A stretch of 64,000 bases of DNA from CAVSEK01 sp963726975 (GTDB taxonomy: Bacteria; Actinomycetota; Actinomycetes; Mycobacteriales; SCTD01), in assembly GCA_963726975.1 (NCBI GenBank), contig CAVSEK010000013.1, forward strand, positions 310,001 through 374,000, in the 5' to 3' direction. Below are positions 37,644 to 46,735 of this stretch, one piece after another. Each line of letters begins with the position of its first letter. Position 1 is the first letter of the stretch. The position numbers and the translations under genes were made by a program. The notes under the pieces are model-generated. The model searched no databases. It saw only the letters and a program-made list of their open reading frames with translations, and was not told the DNA's origin.

Positions 37644-38750
37644 CTACAGCCCGAGGCGGTCGGCGAGCCGGGCGCGCTGAGCGGCGGGGCCGCCGTAGAG
37701 CCCGCTGTCGGCCCAGGCCCGACGGAAGTACAGGTGGGCGTCCTGCTCCCACGTGAACCCGACGCCGCCGTGCACCTGGATCGTCCAGCCGGCGGAGAAG
37801 GTGAACGCCTCCGCCGCTTCGGCCTTGGCCAGGGGGGCCACCGTCGCGAGCTCGGGACTGCCGGCGTCGGCGACCATGGCGGCGTACTGCGCGGCGGCTC
37901 GCGCCCCGTCGAGGGCGACGACCATCTCGGCCAACCGGTGCTTGACCGCCTGGAAGGAGCCGATCGGCCGGTTGAACTGGTGCCGGTCCTTGGCGTAGGC
38001 GGTCGCCATGTCCAGGCACGCAGCGGTGCCGCCGACCATCTCGCTGGCCAGCAGGGCGCACACGACGTCGAGGAGCCCGTCGAGCCCGCCGGCCGAGGCA
38101 GGCCCGAGCGGGACCGCCGGCACGGCCTCCAGGCGCACCTCGGCGAAGGGCCGCGTGAGGTCCAGGGCGTCGAGCCGGGTGCGCGTCAGACCGGAGGCGT
38201 CACCGCGCACGACGTAGAGCGCGGTGCCGTCCTCACCGGCAGCGCTGACCAGCAGGACGTCTGCCGAGGCGCCGTGCTCGACGAGCGTCTTGACACCGGT
38301 GAGCGTCACCTCGTCGCCCCGGGCCTGCGCCGTGGTGGTGACCCCCGCAGTGCCCGTCTGGGCTGCCGCCTCCACCAGCGCGAGGGTCGCGACGATCGAG
38401 CCGTCGGCGATGCCGGGCAGCAGGTCCTCCTGGTGCTCGAGCGTGCCGAGGTGCAGCACCGCGAGGCTGGCGAACAGGCACGCCGCGTACGGCACCGGCG
38501 TCAGCGCGCGGCCGGTCTCCTCGAGCACGACGGCCGGTTCGAGGAGCCCGGTGCCCGAACCGCCGTGCTCCTCGGGCAGGTGCAGCCCGGGCAGACCGAG
38601 CTGCTCGGCCATCTGCCGCCACAGCGCCCGGTCGTAGCCGGCGTCCGTCGCGACGTCCTCGCGCACCTTGGCCAGCGGTGAGCGGTCGGCGAGGAAGCGG
38701 CGCACCGTCGCGCGCAGCTCCTCCTGGTCGGCGTCGTAGGCGAAGTCCAC
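37644..38750 (-). CDS. Acyl-CoA dehydrogenase, small-subunit (FadE27-like) type
   Basis: 368 residues. LPGLHLPEEHGGSGTGLLEP at the N-terminus, AYAKDRHQFNRPIGSFQAVK (about 265) and GGVGFTWEQDAHLYFRRA (about 335), the usual endings of this subgroup. The catalytic Glu of classical enzymes is not at its usual place. Such proteins form alpha2beta2 heteromers with a second subunit, which is encoded 2 nt upstream. ATG 38750. Confidence 0.88.
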   Translation of the reverse strand: MDFAYDADQEELRATVRRFLADRSPLAKVREDVATDAGYDRALWRQMAEQLGLPGLHLPEEHGGSGTGLLEPAVVLEETGRALTPVPYAACLFASLAVLHLGTLEHQEDLLPGIADGSIVATLALVEAAAQTGTAGVTTTAQARGDEVTLTGVKTLVEHGASADVLLVSAAGEDGTALYVVRGDASGLTRTRLDALDLTRPFAEVRLEAVPAVPLGPASAGGLDGLLDVVCALLASEMVGGTAACLDMATAYAKDRHQFNRPIGSFQAVKHRLAEMVVALDGARAAAQYAAMVADAGSPELATVAPLAKAEAAEAFTFSAGWTIQVHGGVGFTWEQDAHLYFRRAWADSGLYGGPAAQRARLADRLGL

Positions 38751-38751
38751 G

Positions 38752-40008
38752 TCAGCCCCGTCCTCTCGACAGCTCGCGGAAGGGGCCGGCGTCGAGCCGC
38801 GGCTCCTTGGGCAGCCCGAGCAGCTGCTCCCCGATGATGTTGCGCTGCACCTGGGAGCTGCCGGCGTAGATCGTGCCGGCGCGGGCGGACATGAAGGTCT
38901 CGACCCAGCTGCGGGCGCTGTTCTCGGTGCCGTGCTCGGGCATCTGCAGGAGGCCGCCGGTGCGCTGCCCGGTCATCGCGATCGCCTCGGGCCCGAGGAT
39001 CTCCATCGCGAGCTCGGTGTAGGCCTGCGCGTACTCCGACCAGATGATCTTGCTGATCGCGGACTCCGGTCCCGGGGGCCGGCCGGACAGCGAGCGGGTG
39101 AGCGCCTGGTAGCCGCGGAAGCGCATGACCTCGACCCGGCTGTGGCACCAGGCGAGGCGCTCGCGGATGCGCGGGTCGGAGGTGAGGCCGCGCTCGCGGG
39201 CGAGCGCGACGAGCCGGTCGACCTCGCCGCGGAAGCGGATCGCGTCGGTCGTCGCGGTGACGCCGCGCTCGAAGCCCAGCAGCGCCATCGCCGTGCGCCA
39301 GCCGTCGTGCACGCCTCCGACGACCTCGGCGGCGTCGGTGCGGGCGTCGGTGAAGAAGACCTCGTTGAACAGCGAGTAGCCGGCCATGTTGCGGATCGGC
39401 CGCACCTCGACGCCGGGCTGGTCCATCGGCACGAGCAGGAACGTGATGCCCTTGTGCTTGGGAGCGTCCCAGTCGGTGCGGGCGAGCACGAAGATGTGGT
39501 CGGCCAGGTGGCCCGCCGAGGTCCAGGTCTTCTGCCCGTTGATGACCCACTCGTCGCCGTCGAGCACGGCGCTGGTGCGCAGCCCGGCGAGGTCGGACCC
39601 GGCGTCGGGCTCGGAGTAGCCCTGGCACCAGCGCTGCTCGCCGGACAGGATCCGGGGCAGGTAGTGCTTCTTCTGCTCCTCGGTGCCCAGGTGGATGAGG
39701 GTGTTGCCGAGCATGCCGATGCCGAAGGTGTCGTTCTCGCTGCCCTGCGGCGCGCCCGCCTTGGCCAGCTCCTCGGCGAGCACGACCTGCTCGACGAGCG
39801 TGAGCCCTGCCCCGCCGTACTCCTCGGGCCACGACACGGCGAGCATCGAGTGCTCGGCCAGCGTCGCGCGCCAGCGCACGCGGAAGGCCTCGCGCTCCTC
39901 CTCGTCGAGGGCGCCCATGCCGGCCCAGTCGGCCGGGAGCTGCTCGGCGAGGAAGGCCCGGACCCTGGCCCGGAACTCCTCCGCCTCCGGCGGGTAGGTG
40001 ATGTCCAT
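38752..40008 (-). CDS. Acyl-CoA dehydrogenase, large-subunit (FadE26-like) type
   Basis: 418 residues. AVSWPEEYGGAGLTLVEQVV, FAD motif WCQGYSEPDAGSDLAGL, WVINGQKTWTSAGH, and the C-terminal TIYAGSSQVQRNIIGEQLLG. Partner of the next gene; pairs of this type dehydrogenate sterol side-chain or other branched acyl-CoAs in mycobacteria. The substrate here is inferred only as acyl-CoA. A TAGCGT box 6 nt before ATG 40008 suggests leaderless transcription. Confidence 0.9.
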   Translation of the reverse strand: MDITYPPEAEEFRARVRAFLAEQLPADWAGMGALDEEEREAFRVRWRATLAEHSMLAVSWPEEYGGAGLTLVEQVVLAEELAKAGAPQGSENDTFGIGMLGNTLIHLGTEEQKKHYLPRILSGEQRWCQGYSEPDAGSDLAGLRTSAVLDGDEWVINGQKTWTSAGHLADHIFVLARTDWDAPKHKGITFLLVPMDQPGVEVRPIRNMAGYSLFNEVFFTDARTDAAEVVGGVHDGWRTAMALLGFERGVTATTDAIRFRGEVDRLVALARERGLTSDPRIRERLAWCHSRVEVMRFRGYQALTRSLSGRPPGPESAISKIIWSEYAQAYTELAMEILGPEAIAMTGQRTGGLLQMPEHGTENSARSWVETFMSARAGTIYAGSSQVQRNIIGEQLLGLPKEPRLDAGPFRELSRGRG

Positions 40009-40014
40009 GCCCGC

Positions 40015-40020
40015 ACGCTA
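40015..40020 (-). promoter_or_regulatory. -10 element, leaderless start of the acyl-CoA dehydrogenase operon
   Basis: On the minus strand TAGCGT is followed by GCGGGC and ATG 40008. Confidence 0.5.
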
Positions 40021-40024
40021 GACC

Positions 40025-40068
40025 CGTCCCCCGTCAGTCCCCCGTCCGTCCTCCGTCGGTCCCGCGGT
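40025..40068. repeat. 11-bp tandem repeats in the fadE/fadD divergent promoter
   Basis: CGTCCCCCGTC, AGTCCCCCGTC, CGTCCTCCGTC and a looser fourth copy, end to end, between two divergent leaderless promoters. Exact 11-bp phasing would place each copy on one face of the helix. Candidate regulator-binding array. Confidence 0.6.
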
Positions 40069-40115
40069 CGTCCACAGCTCGGCCGGTGCGCCTGCCGGGC
40101 CGCCCGACCCCGTCG

Positions 40116-40121
40116 TACTCT
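40116..40121 (+). promoter_or_regulatory. -10 element, leaderless start of fadD-like gene
   Basis: TACTCT ends 7 nt before ATG 40129. No ribosome-binding site. Confidence 0.5.
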
Positions 40122-40128
40122 CCGGCGC

Positions 40129-41667
40129 ATGAGAGTGCCCCTCGTCACACCCGACTTCCTGCACCGCGCCGAGCTCGCCTACGGGCTGCGCACCGGCGTC
40201 GTCGACGAGCCTGCTCCCGCGCAGGACGGCGGCCTGGGCTCCCTGACGTACGGCGACCTGGCCGGGCGCGGACGGGCGCTCGCCGCGGGGCTCGACGCGC
40301 TCGGCGTCGGCCCGGGGGAGCGGATCGCCGTCGTCAGCCACAACAGCGCCCGCCTGCTCGACCTGCTGCTGTCCGCGACCGCGCACGGGCGCATCGTCGT
40401 GCCGGTCAACTTCCGCCTCAGCCGCGACGAGGTGGCCTACATCGTCGAGCACTGCGGCGCGAAGGTGCTGCTCGTCGACCCCGAGCTCGACGAGGCGCTG
40501 GCGAGCGTGACGGCCGAGCACCGCTTCGTGCTGGGCAGGGACGCCGACGCCGCGCTGCTGCGGCCCGGGGTCGAGCCGGTCCCGTGGGAGGCCGACGAGG
40601 ACGCGACCGCGACGATCAACTACACGAGCGGCACGACGGCGCGCCCCAAGGGGGTGCAGATCACCCACCGCAACATCTGGACCAACGCCGTGACCTTCGC
40701 GCTGCACGCGGGCGTGACCGACCGGGACGTCTACCTGCACACGCTGCCGATGTTCCACTGCAACGGCTGGGGCATGCCCTTCGCGATGACCGGCATGGGC
40801 GTGCCGCAGGTCGTCATCCGCAAGATCGACGGGGCCGAGATCCTGCGTCGCGTCGAGCGCTACGGCGTGACGGTCATGTGCTGCGCCCCGGCGGTCGTCG
40901 CGTCCGTGCTGGAGGCGGCGCAGACCTGGGAGGGCGAGGTCCCGGGCCGCGACCGGGTGCGGGTGATCTGCGCGGGCGCGCCGCCGCCCAGCCGGGTCAT
41001 CCAGCGGGTCGAGGAGGAGCTCGGCTGGGAGTTCATGCAGATCTACGGCCTCACCGAGACCTCGCCGCTGCTGACGGTCAACCGACGGCGCAGCGAGGAG
41101 GACGACCTCCCGGCGGAGGAGGGCGCCAAGCGCCTCTCCCGGGCCGGCGTGCCGGCCATCGGCGCGCGCCTCCGCATCTCCGAGCAGGGCGAGGTGCTCG
41201 CCCGCAGCAACGTGATCATGCAGGGCTACTGGGAGCAGCCCGACGCCACCGAGGCAGCGCTCGAGGACGGGTGGTTCCACACCGGCGACGGCGGCGAGCT
41301 CGACGAGGAGGGCTACCTGTCGATCAAGGACCGCAAGAAGGACGTCATCATCACCGGCGGTGAGAACGTCAGCTCGATCGAGGTCGAGGACTGCCTGTTC
41401 AGCCACCCGGCGGTCGCCGAGGTCGCGGTCATCGGCGTGCCGCACGAGAAGTGGGGCGAGACCATCAAGGCGCTGGTCGTCCTGGCCGAGGGTGCCTCTG
41501 TCGACGAGGCCGGGCTGATCGCGCACTGCAAGGGGCGGCTCGCCGGCTACAAGGCCCCGACGTCGGTCGAGTTCCGGGAGGCCATCCCGCGGACCGCGAC
41601 CGGCAAGGTGCAGAAGTTCAAGCTCCGCGAGCAGTACTGGACGGGCCGCGAGCGGCTCGTCAACTAG
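40129..41667 (+). CDS. Acyl-CoA synthetase (FadD family)
   Basis: 512 residues. P-loop INYTSGTTARPKGVQITH (about 165), VYLHTLPMFHCNGWG (about 202), MQIYGLTETSPLL (about 303), GWFHTGDGGELDEEGYL (about 382), KDVIITGGENVSSIEVED (about 405) and catalytic lysine in IPRTATGKVQKF. Closest in style to medium-chain/fatty acyl-CoA ligases of actinobacteria. Divergent from the acyl-CoA dehydrogenase/SDR operon, with which it probably forms one degradative pathway. Confidence 0.92.
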   Translation: MRVPLVTPDFLHRAELAYGLRTGVVDEPAPAQDGGLGSLTYGDLAGRGRALAAGLDALGVGPGERIAVVSHNSARLLDLLLSATAHGRIVVPVNFRLSRDEVAYIVEHCGAKVLLVDPELDEALASVTAEHRFVLGRDADAALLRPGVEPVPWEADEDATATINYTSGTTARPKGVQITHRNIWTNAVTFALHAGVTDRDVYLHTLPMFHCNGWGMPFAMTGMGVPQVVIRKIDGAEILRRVERYGVTVMCCAPAVVASVLEAAQTWEGEVPGRDRVRVICAGAPPPSRVIQRVEEELGWEFMQIYGLTETSPLLTVNRRRSEEDDLPAEEGAKRLSRAGVPAIGARLRISEQGEVLARSNVIMQGYWEQPDATEAALEDGWFHTGDGGELDEEGYLSIKDRKKDVIITGGENVSSIEVEDCLFSHPAVAEVAVIGVPHEKWGETIKALVVLAEGASVDEAGLIAHCKGRLAGYKAPTSVEFREAIPRTATGKVQKFKLREQYWTGRERLVN

Positions 41668-41728
41668 CGCCCCGTCCCGCCCGCTCACGAGGACCGACCG
41701 AGCACCGACCGCCCCGGAGGCCCGGCGC

Positions 41729-42688
41729 ATGACGCTGCACCCCGACGACACCGCTGACGACAGGCGCGGCCCGGCGGTGCCACCGGCACCCGCCCAGCGG
41801 GCGCCCTACGCCGCCCCGGACGCGTACGCCCCGCCGAGGTCACCGAGCGGCCCGGACGGGCCGCCCCCCGGGTACGCGGGCGACGGCCCGCCGGTCCTGC
41901 CGCCACCTCCGGTCGGGTACGGCCCGCCGACGGTCGGCGGCGCCTCACCCCTGGCCGGACCCGGCCCGGTGCCGCCGGGCTGGGGTGCCCCCACGTGGGG
42001 CGGTCCGCCGAGCTGGGCGCCGAGCGGCCCCGGCACCGCCCTGCGTCGGGCCAGCGGCGCGGCCCGCACCGTCTCGGTCCTGTGCTGGGTCCTGCTCGCG
42101 GCGTGGGTGCTCCTGCTGGCGGCCGGCACCGCCTACGTCGCCGCCGACGACCAGGCCCTGACCGAGGCGCAGTACGACTCGGCGCTGTCCACGGGCGACG
42201 GCGCCAGCGGGTTCGGGGTGCTCCTGCTGCTCGGCCTCGGCGCTGCGGTCTGGGCCGTCCTCGCGGTCTGGACCTGCCGGACGGCCGAGGCGGCCCGCCT
42301 GGCGGGCAACGGCTCCCGCAGCAGCCGCGCCGGCTGGGCGTGGTGGGGCCTGTTCGTGCCGCTCGCCGGCGCGGTCCTGCCGCTGCTGGCCTACCGCGAG
42401 GCCGCGGCCTACCTGACCGCGGGACACCGCACGGGCGGCCCCGGGCAGGGCTGGGGCGACGGCTGGCGCGCGGAGCCGGTGCCACGCCTGCTCACGGCCT
42501 GGTGGGTGCTCTGGGCGGTCGCCGCGGTCTTCGTCGTCACGGGCGCCGGGACGCTGGACACCGCCACGGCCGGCGGGGCGTACGTCCTGGCCGGCCTGGT
42601 CGGCGCGGCGAGCTCGGTGTGCGGCGCGCTCGCGCTGCGGCGTCTTGCCGCGGTCGGCGAGCGGTGCGCGGAGCGGTCCTGGGGCTGA
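41729..42688 (+). CDS. Proline-rich DUF4328-like membrane protein
   Basis: 319 residues. About 105 residues of Pro/Gly/Ala-rich cytoplasmic N-terminus (repeated GPP, APP, VGYGPP), then four or five helices including VLCWVLLAAWVLLLAAG and AGWAWWGLFVPLAGAVLPLL, a pattern typical of DUF4328 proteins. ATG 41729 with CGGAGG upstream. Function unknown. The next gene starts inside its last codons. Confidence 0.7.
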   Translation: MTLHPDDTADDRRGPAVPPAPAQRAPYAAPDAYAPPRSPSGPDGPPPGYAGDGPPVLPPPPVGYGPPTVGGASPLAGPGPVPPGWGAPTWGGPPSWAPSGPGTALRRASGAARTVSVLCWVLLAAWVLLLAAGTAYVAADDQALTEAQYDSALSTGDGASGFGVLLLLGLGAAVWAVLAVWTCRTAEAARLAGNGSRSSRAGWAWWGLFVPLAGAVLPLLAYREAAAYLTAGHRTGGPGQGWGDGWRAEPVPRLLTAWWVLWAVAAVFVVTGAGTLDTATAGGAYVLAGLVGAASSVCGALALRRLAAVGERCAERSWG

Positions 42689-43548
42689 CCTCCCGGTGGC
42701 GGCGCGGCGACGGGGGAGACGCGGACGCGTTCGCCGGGGCGGTCCGCGAGGCGTGCACCCGGCTCGGGCTCGTCGTCGTGCAGCTCCAGGGCGACCTCGT
42801 CGTGCTGCAGGGCCGGATCACCGGGACCGTGGCGCTGGAGGACGTCCGGGCGGCGTGCCTGCTGCGTCCCGGCCGGGAGTGGCCGAGGGTCGTGCTCGAC
42901 GCGCTGCAGGGGCTGGCGACGGCGGTCGAGGCCGGCAGCGCGCTGGGCGCCCTCGACGACGAGGCGGCGCTGCGGCCCCGGCTGCGCACCCGGGTCCAGA
43001 CCGAGGGCGCGGTGCTCGCCGACGACGTCGTGCGCCGCCCGCTGGCGGCCGGGCTCGTCGAGGTGCTCGTCGCCGACCTGGCCGGCGCGGTGCGCCCGGT
43101 CCCGCCGTCGTCGGTGCGGTCGTGGGGTGCCGACCCCGACGAGCTGCTGGACCTCGGCCGCCGTCAGGTCCTCGACGACGGACTGCTCAGCCGCCGCACC
43201 GTCGACGAGGGGGCCGCGGTCGTGGCGCTGGAGTCGCCGTCGGCGTTCGCGGCGACGCACGTGCACTGGCTCGCGACCTACCTGGACCCGCCGCCGGCCG
43301 GGCTGCTCGTCGCGCTGCCCACCCGCCACCTGCTGCTCGCGGCGCCGCTGCTGGGCCGCGACCAGGCGCTCGACGCCGCGCAGACGCTGCTCGTCAACGC
43401 CGACGCGCTGTGGCGCGCCGGGCCGGGCGCGCTCGCGCCCGACCTGTGGTGGTGGCGCGACGGTGCCCTGACCCTGCTGCCGGGGACCCCGTCGTCGCTG
43501 TCGCCCCCGGGCGAGTTCGTGGTGGTGCTGGAGGCGCTGCCCGGGTAG
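42664..43548 (+). CDS. Hypothetical protein
   Basis: 294 residues from GTG 42664, which overlaps the end of the preceding gene by 25 nt; no later in-frame start fits as well. No transmembrane helix. N-terminal LGLVVVQLQGDLVVLQGRITGTV looks like a small beta-hairpin domain, followed by WLATYLDPPPAGLLVALPTR and a run of Trp (LWWWRDGALTLLPG). Family not recognised. Confidence 0.7.
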   Translation: MRGAVLGLTSRWRRGDGGDADAFAGAVREACTRLGLVVVQLQGDLVVLQGRITGTVALEDVRAACLLRPGREWPRVVLDALQGLATAVEAGSALGALDDEAALRPRLRTRVQTEGAVLADDVVRRPLAAGLVEVLVADLAGAVRPVPPSSVRSWGADPDELLDLGRRQVLDDGLLSRRTVDEGAAVVALESPSAFAATHVHWLATYLDPPPAGLLVALPTRHLLLAAPLLGRDQALDAAQTLLVNADALWRAGPGALAPDLWWWRDGALTLLPGTPSSLSPPGEFVVVLEALPG

Positions 43549-43558
43549 GGGGGACGCC

Positions 43559-43897
43559 ATGAGCACCCCCGACACCCCGACCGCCGGCCTGCCGGACGAC
43601 CCGACCCTGCAGCAGCAGGGCACCACGCTCGGCGCCGACCCGGTGCCCGAGCCCGCGGGCGGCGTCCGCGGCGCCGACGCCGTCGACACGATGGACAGCG
43701 AGCCGGGCGAGGGCACGACCACCGGGGCCGACGGCCAGACCGCGGCCCGCGAGCAGCTGCGCCGCGACCTCGGCGAGCGCAGCCCCGGCACCGGCGACGA
43801 GCGCGGCGACGACCTCGAGCAGAGCGGCGCCCTCGGCGACACCGACGACCCGCAGGGCGGCTCCATCCAGGCCGGTGGCGCGGACGGCGGGGCGTAG
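43559..43897 (+). CDS. Acidic low-complexity hypothetical protein
   Basis: 112 residues, rich in Asp, Glu, Gly and Thr (DTMDSEPGEGTTTGADGQT). It has a central REQLRRDLGERS helix and no hydrophobic segment. Likely disordered. ATG 43559 has GGGGGGA upstream. Ten nt after the previous stop. Unknown function. Confidence 0.6.
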   Translation: MSTPDTPTAGLPDDPTLQQQGTTLGADPVPEPAGGVRGADAVDTMDSEPGEGTTTGADGQTAAREQLRRDLGERSPGTGDERGDDLEQSGALGDTDDPQGGSIQAGGADGGA

Positions 43898-43902
43898 CGG
43901 GG

Positions 43903-45147
43903 TCAGCCGAGCGCGCCGCTGGCGCGCACCTCGCGCAGCACCAGCACCGCGACGACGAGGCCGACGAGCCCGCCGCCCGCCACGACCCGCGACGGCGTGG
44001 CGAGCTCGGCGGCCGCGCCGCCGAGGGTGAAGCCCAGGGCCTGGGTGAGCATGGCGCCGCTGCCGGCCACGGCCAGGCCGCGGGTGCGCAGGTCCGCCGG
44101 CAGCGCCTGCAGCAGCAGCTGCGACTGCGCCAGCCCGTACGCCCACCCCACCCCCGACACGAGCAGCAGCAGCGCGGCGACCGGCAGCGACGGACGCAGG
44201 ACGAACAGCAGGGCCGGCACGCTCACCAGCAGCGCCAGCGGTCCCATGAGCCGCACCCGCTGCGCCGGGCGCAGCAGCCGCGCGAGCGCGGCCTCGCCGA
44301 CGACGACCCCCGCCGCGACCGCCCCGAGCAGGACCCCGGCGCCCGACGCGCCGGCGCGCAGGTCGGCGGCGTACGGCACCGCGACCGACTCCGGCACGAC
44401 ACCGAGCATCGGGACGACCCACCCCAGCACGAGCAGCGCCCGCACCCGGCGGTGCCGCAGGAGCGCGGCCAGGCCGGACAGCGAGTCGCGCGCGAGCGAC
44501 CCGCCCGGCACGCGCGCGGGCGGGTGCTCGCGCGTCCCGAGGCGCAGCAGCAGCGCGGAGAGCACGAACGACACCGCGTCCGCCGCCAGGGCCGTCGTGG
44601 GGCTGACCACCGCCAGCAGCGCCGCTCCGAGGGCGTAGCCGACCAGCTGGCTGGACTGCGAGACCAGGCCCAGCAGCGCCTTGCCCACGACGTACGTGTC
44701 GCCGGGCAGCAGGTCGGGCAACGTCGCTGCGCGGGCGTTGGCGAAGACCGGCGTCACGCACCCCTGCACGACCACCAGGGCGAGCAGCGCGCCGACCGGC
44801 AGGCCCGGCACGACCATGAGCCCGACGACGACGGCGCAGACCAGGTCGCACCCGACCATGAGACGGCGCGGTGGCACCCGGTCGGACAGGCCCGACAGCA
44901 GCGTGCCGACGAACAGGTGCGGCACCCAGCCGATCGAGAAGGCCACCGCCGCGAGCAGCGGCGAGCCGGTGCGGCTGAAGACGAGGAACGACAGGGCGAC
45001 GTGCGCGACGACGTTGCCGAGCATGGACACCAGCCAGGCGGCGAGCAGCACGGAGAAGTCGCGCTGCGCCAGCACCTCGCGGTAGGTGGTCCGGCGCTCG
45101 ACGTCCGCCCCTGCTGCCCTGCCCGCCACCCCCGGAGTCTGCCGCAC
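43903..45147 (-). CDS. MFS transporter
   Basis: 414 residues, about 12 helices. The first loop motif between helices 2 and 3 is recognisable (LLSGLSDRVPPRRLMVGCD), and the second half begins near LVLGWVVPMLGVVPE. Resembles the MFS efflux/enterobactin-exporter type (DUF894-like). GTG 45147 is the longest start; V at 45126 is possible. Substrate unknown. Divergent from the photolyase gene. Confidence 0.82.
   Translation of the reverse strand: MRQTPGVAGRAAGADVERRTTYREVLAQRDFSVLLAAWLVSMLGNVVAHVALSFLVFSRTGSPLLAAVAFSIGWVPHLFVGTLLSGLSDRVPPRRLMVGCDLVCAVVVGLMVVPGLPVGALLALVVVQGCVTPVFANARAATLPDLLPGDTYVVGKALLGLVSQSSQLVGYALGAALLAVVSPTTALAADAVSFVLSALLLRLGTREHPPARVPGGSLARDSLSGLAALLRHRRVRALLVLGWVVPMLGVVPESVAVPYAADLRAGASGAGVLLGAVAAGVVVGEAALARLLRPAQRVRLMGPLALLVSVPALLFVLRPSLPVAALLLLVSGVGWAYGLAQSQLLLQALPADLRTRGLAVAGSGAMLTQALGFTLGGAAAELATPSRVVAGGGLVGLVVAVLVLREVRASGALG
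43911..43927. terminator. Hairpin at the convergent 43897/43903 gene ends
   Basis: GCGCGCC-GCT-GGCGCGC, perfect 7-bp stem with 3-nt loop, within the last codons of the MFS gene and 14 nt after the acidic-protein stop. Confidence 0.45.
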
Positions 45148-45170
45148 ACGCAGGCGGGTAGGCCCCGGCG

Positions 45171-46640
45171 GTGACCACCCGGTGGCTGTTCGCGGACCAG
45201 CTCGGCCCGCAGTTCCTCGACGTCCCGGACCAGCCGGTGCTGCTCGTGGAGTCCCGCGCGGTCCTGCGGCGCCGCCGCTTCCACCGCGCCAAGGCGCACC
45301 TGCTGCTGTCGGCGCTGCGCCACCGGGCCCTCGAGCTCGGCGAGCAGGCGACCTTCGTGCAGGCCGACACGTACGACGAGGCGCTCGAGCAGGTGCCGGG
45401 ACCCGTGTCGGTGGTGCAGCCGACGTCGTACGCCGCCGACCGCTACGTCCGCGAGCGCGGGCTGGAGGTGGTCGCCGAGGGGCGCGGCTTCGCCACGACG
45501 CGGGAGGACTTCGCGCGGTGGGCGGACGGCCGGCGCCGGCTGCTGCTGGAGGACTTCTACCGCTGGCAGCGGGTGCGGTTCGACGTGCTCATGGACGGCA
45601 GCGAGCCGGCCGGCGGGCGCTGGAACCTCGACCACGACAACCGCGAGCCGCCACCCAGGCGCGAGACGCTCGGCCTGCCCGGGCCGTGGGAGGTCGTCGA
45701 GGACGACGTCGACGCCGAGGTCCGCGAGGACCTGGACCGCATGGAGCGCGACGGGCAGGCGGCCTTCGTCGGCGACGACGCCCCCCGCTGGGCCCCCGCG
45801 ACCCGCGGGGAGGCGCTCGCGGCGCTGCAGCACTTCGTCGAGCACCGGCTGCGCGACTTCGGCCCCACCGAGGACGCGATGCTGGCCGGTGACCCGTGGA
45901 TGAGCCACAGCGCGCTGTCACCGGCCATCAACCTCGGGCTGCTGCACCCCCTGGAGTGCGTGCACGCCGCCGAGCAGGCCTACCGCGAGGGCCGGGCGCC
46001 GCTCAACAGCGTCGAGGGCTACGTGCGGCAGGTCCTGGGGTGGCGGGAGTACGTCTGGTCGGTCTACTGGCACGTCCCGCCGGACTACCGCCACCGCAAC
46101 GCCCTGCAGGCCCGTACGGACCTGCCCGAGTGGTTCCGCTCCCTGGACGCCGACGCCGTCACCGCGAACTGCCTGTCCAGCGTGCTGCGCGACCTCCGCG
46201 AGCGCGGCTGGGTGCACCACATCCCGCGCCTGATGGTGCTGGGCAACCTCGCGCTGCAGCGCGGCTGGGACCCGGCGCAGGTCACGGCCTGGTTCCACGA
46301 GGTCTTCGTCGACGGCTACGACTGGGTGATGCTGCCCAACGTCGTCGGCATGTCGCAGCACGCCGACGGCGGGCTCATGGCGACGAAGCCCTACGCCTCG
46401 GGCGGCGCCTACATCAACCGCATGAGCGACTACTGCCGGCCGTGCGCGTACGACCCGAAGGTGCGCGTCGGGCCGACGGCCTGCCCGTACACCGCCGGCT
46501 ACTGGGCCTTCCTGGACCGCGACGCCGACCTCCTCGCGGGCAACCCCAGGATGCGTCAGCCGCTGCAGGGGCTGGCCCGCCTGCGCGACCGCGAGGCCGT
46601 CGTCGAGCAGGAGCGGGCGCGGGGCGACGCCCCGCCCTGA
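45171..46640 (+). CDS. Iron-sulfur bacterial cryptochrome/photolyase (FeS-BCP, PhrB type)
   Basis: 489 residues. N-terminal photolyase-related domain (WLFADQLGPQFLDVPDQPV, then RAKAHLLLSALRHRA), typical of the deoxyribodipyrimidine photolyase-related family. FAD domain includes LNSVEGYVRQVLGWREYVW and GWVHHIPRLMVLGNLALQR. Four cysteines that bind the [4Fe-4S] cluster are seen: NCLSSVLRD (about 343) and YCRPCAYDP plus TACPYT near 423-441. Enzymes of this group repair (6-4) photoproducts. GTG 45171; no strong ribosome-binding site. Confidence 0.9.
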   Translation: MTTRWLFADQLGPQFLDVPDQPVLLVESRAVLRRRRFHRAKAHLLLSALRHRALELGEQATFVQADTYDEALEQVPGPVSVVQPTSYAADRYVRERGLEVVAEGRGFATTREDFARWADGRRRLLLEDFYRWQRVRFDVLMDGSEPAGGRWNLDHDNREPPPRRETLGLPGPWEVVEDDVDAEVREDLDRMERDGQAAFVGDDAPRWAPATRGEALAALQHFVEHRLRDFGPTEDAMLAGDPWMSHSALSPAINLGLLHPLECVHAAEQAYREGRAPLNSVEGYVRQVLGWREYVWSVYWHVPPDYRHRNALQARTDLPEWFRSLDADAVTANCLSSVLRDLRERGWVHHIPRLMVLGNLALQRGWDPAQVTAWFHEVFVDGYDWVMLPNVVGMSQHADGGLMATKPYASGGAYINRMSDYCRPCAYDPKVRVGPTACPYTAGYWAFLDRDADLLAGNPRMRQPLQGLARLRDREAVVEQERARGDAPP

Positions 46641-46735
46641 CGACCTGGTCGCTGGACGGAACCACGCAGAAGGGGCAGGGTGCGGGCACCGCGACCGCCT
46701 CCCGGCTGCGGACGACCGTCCCCCGGAGGACGCCC

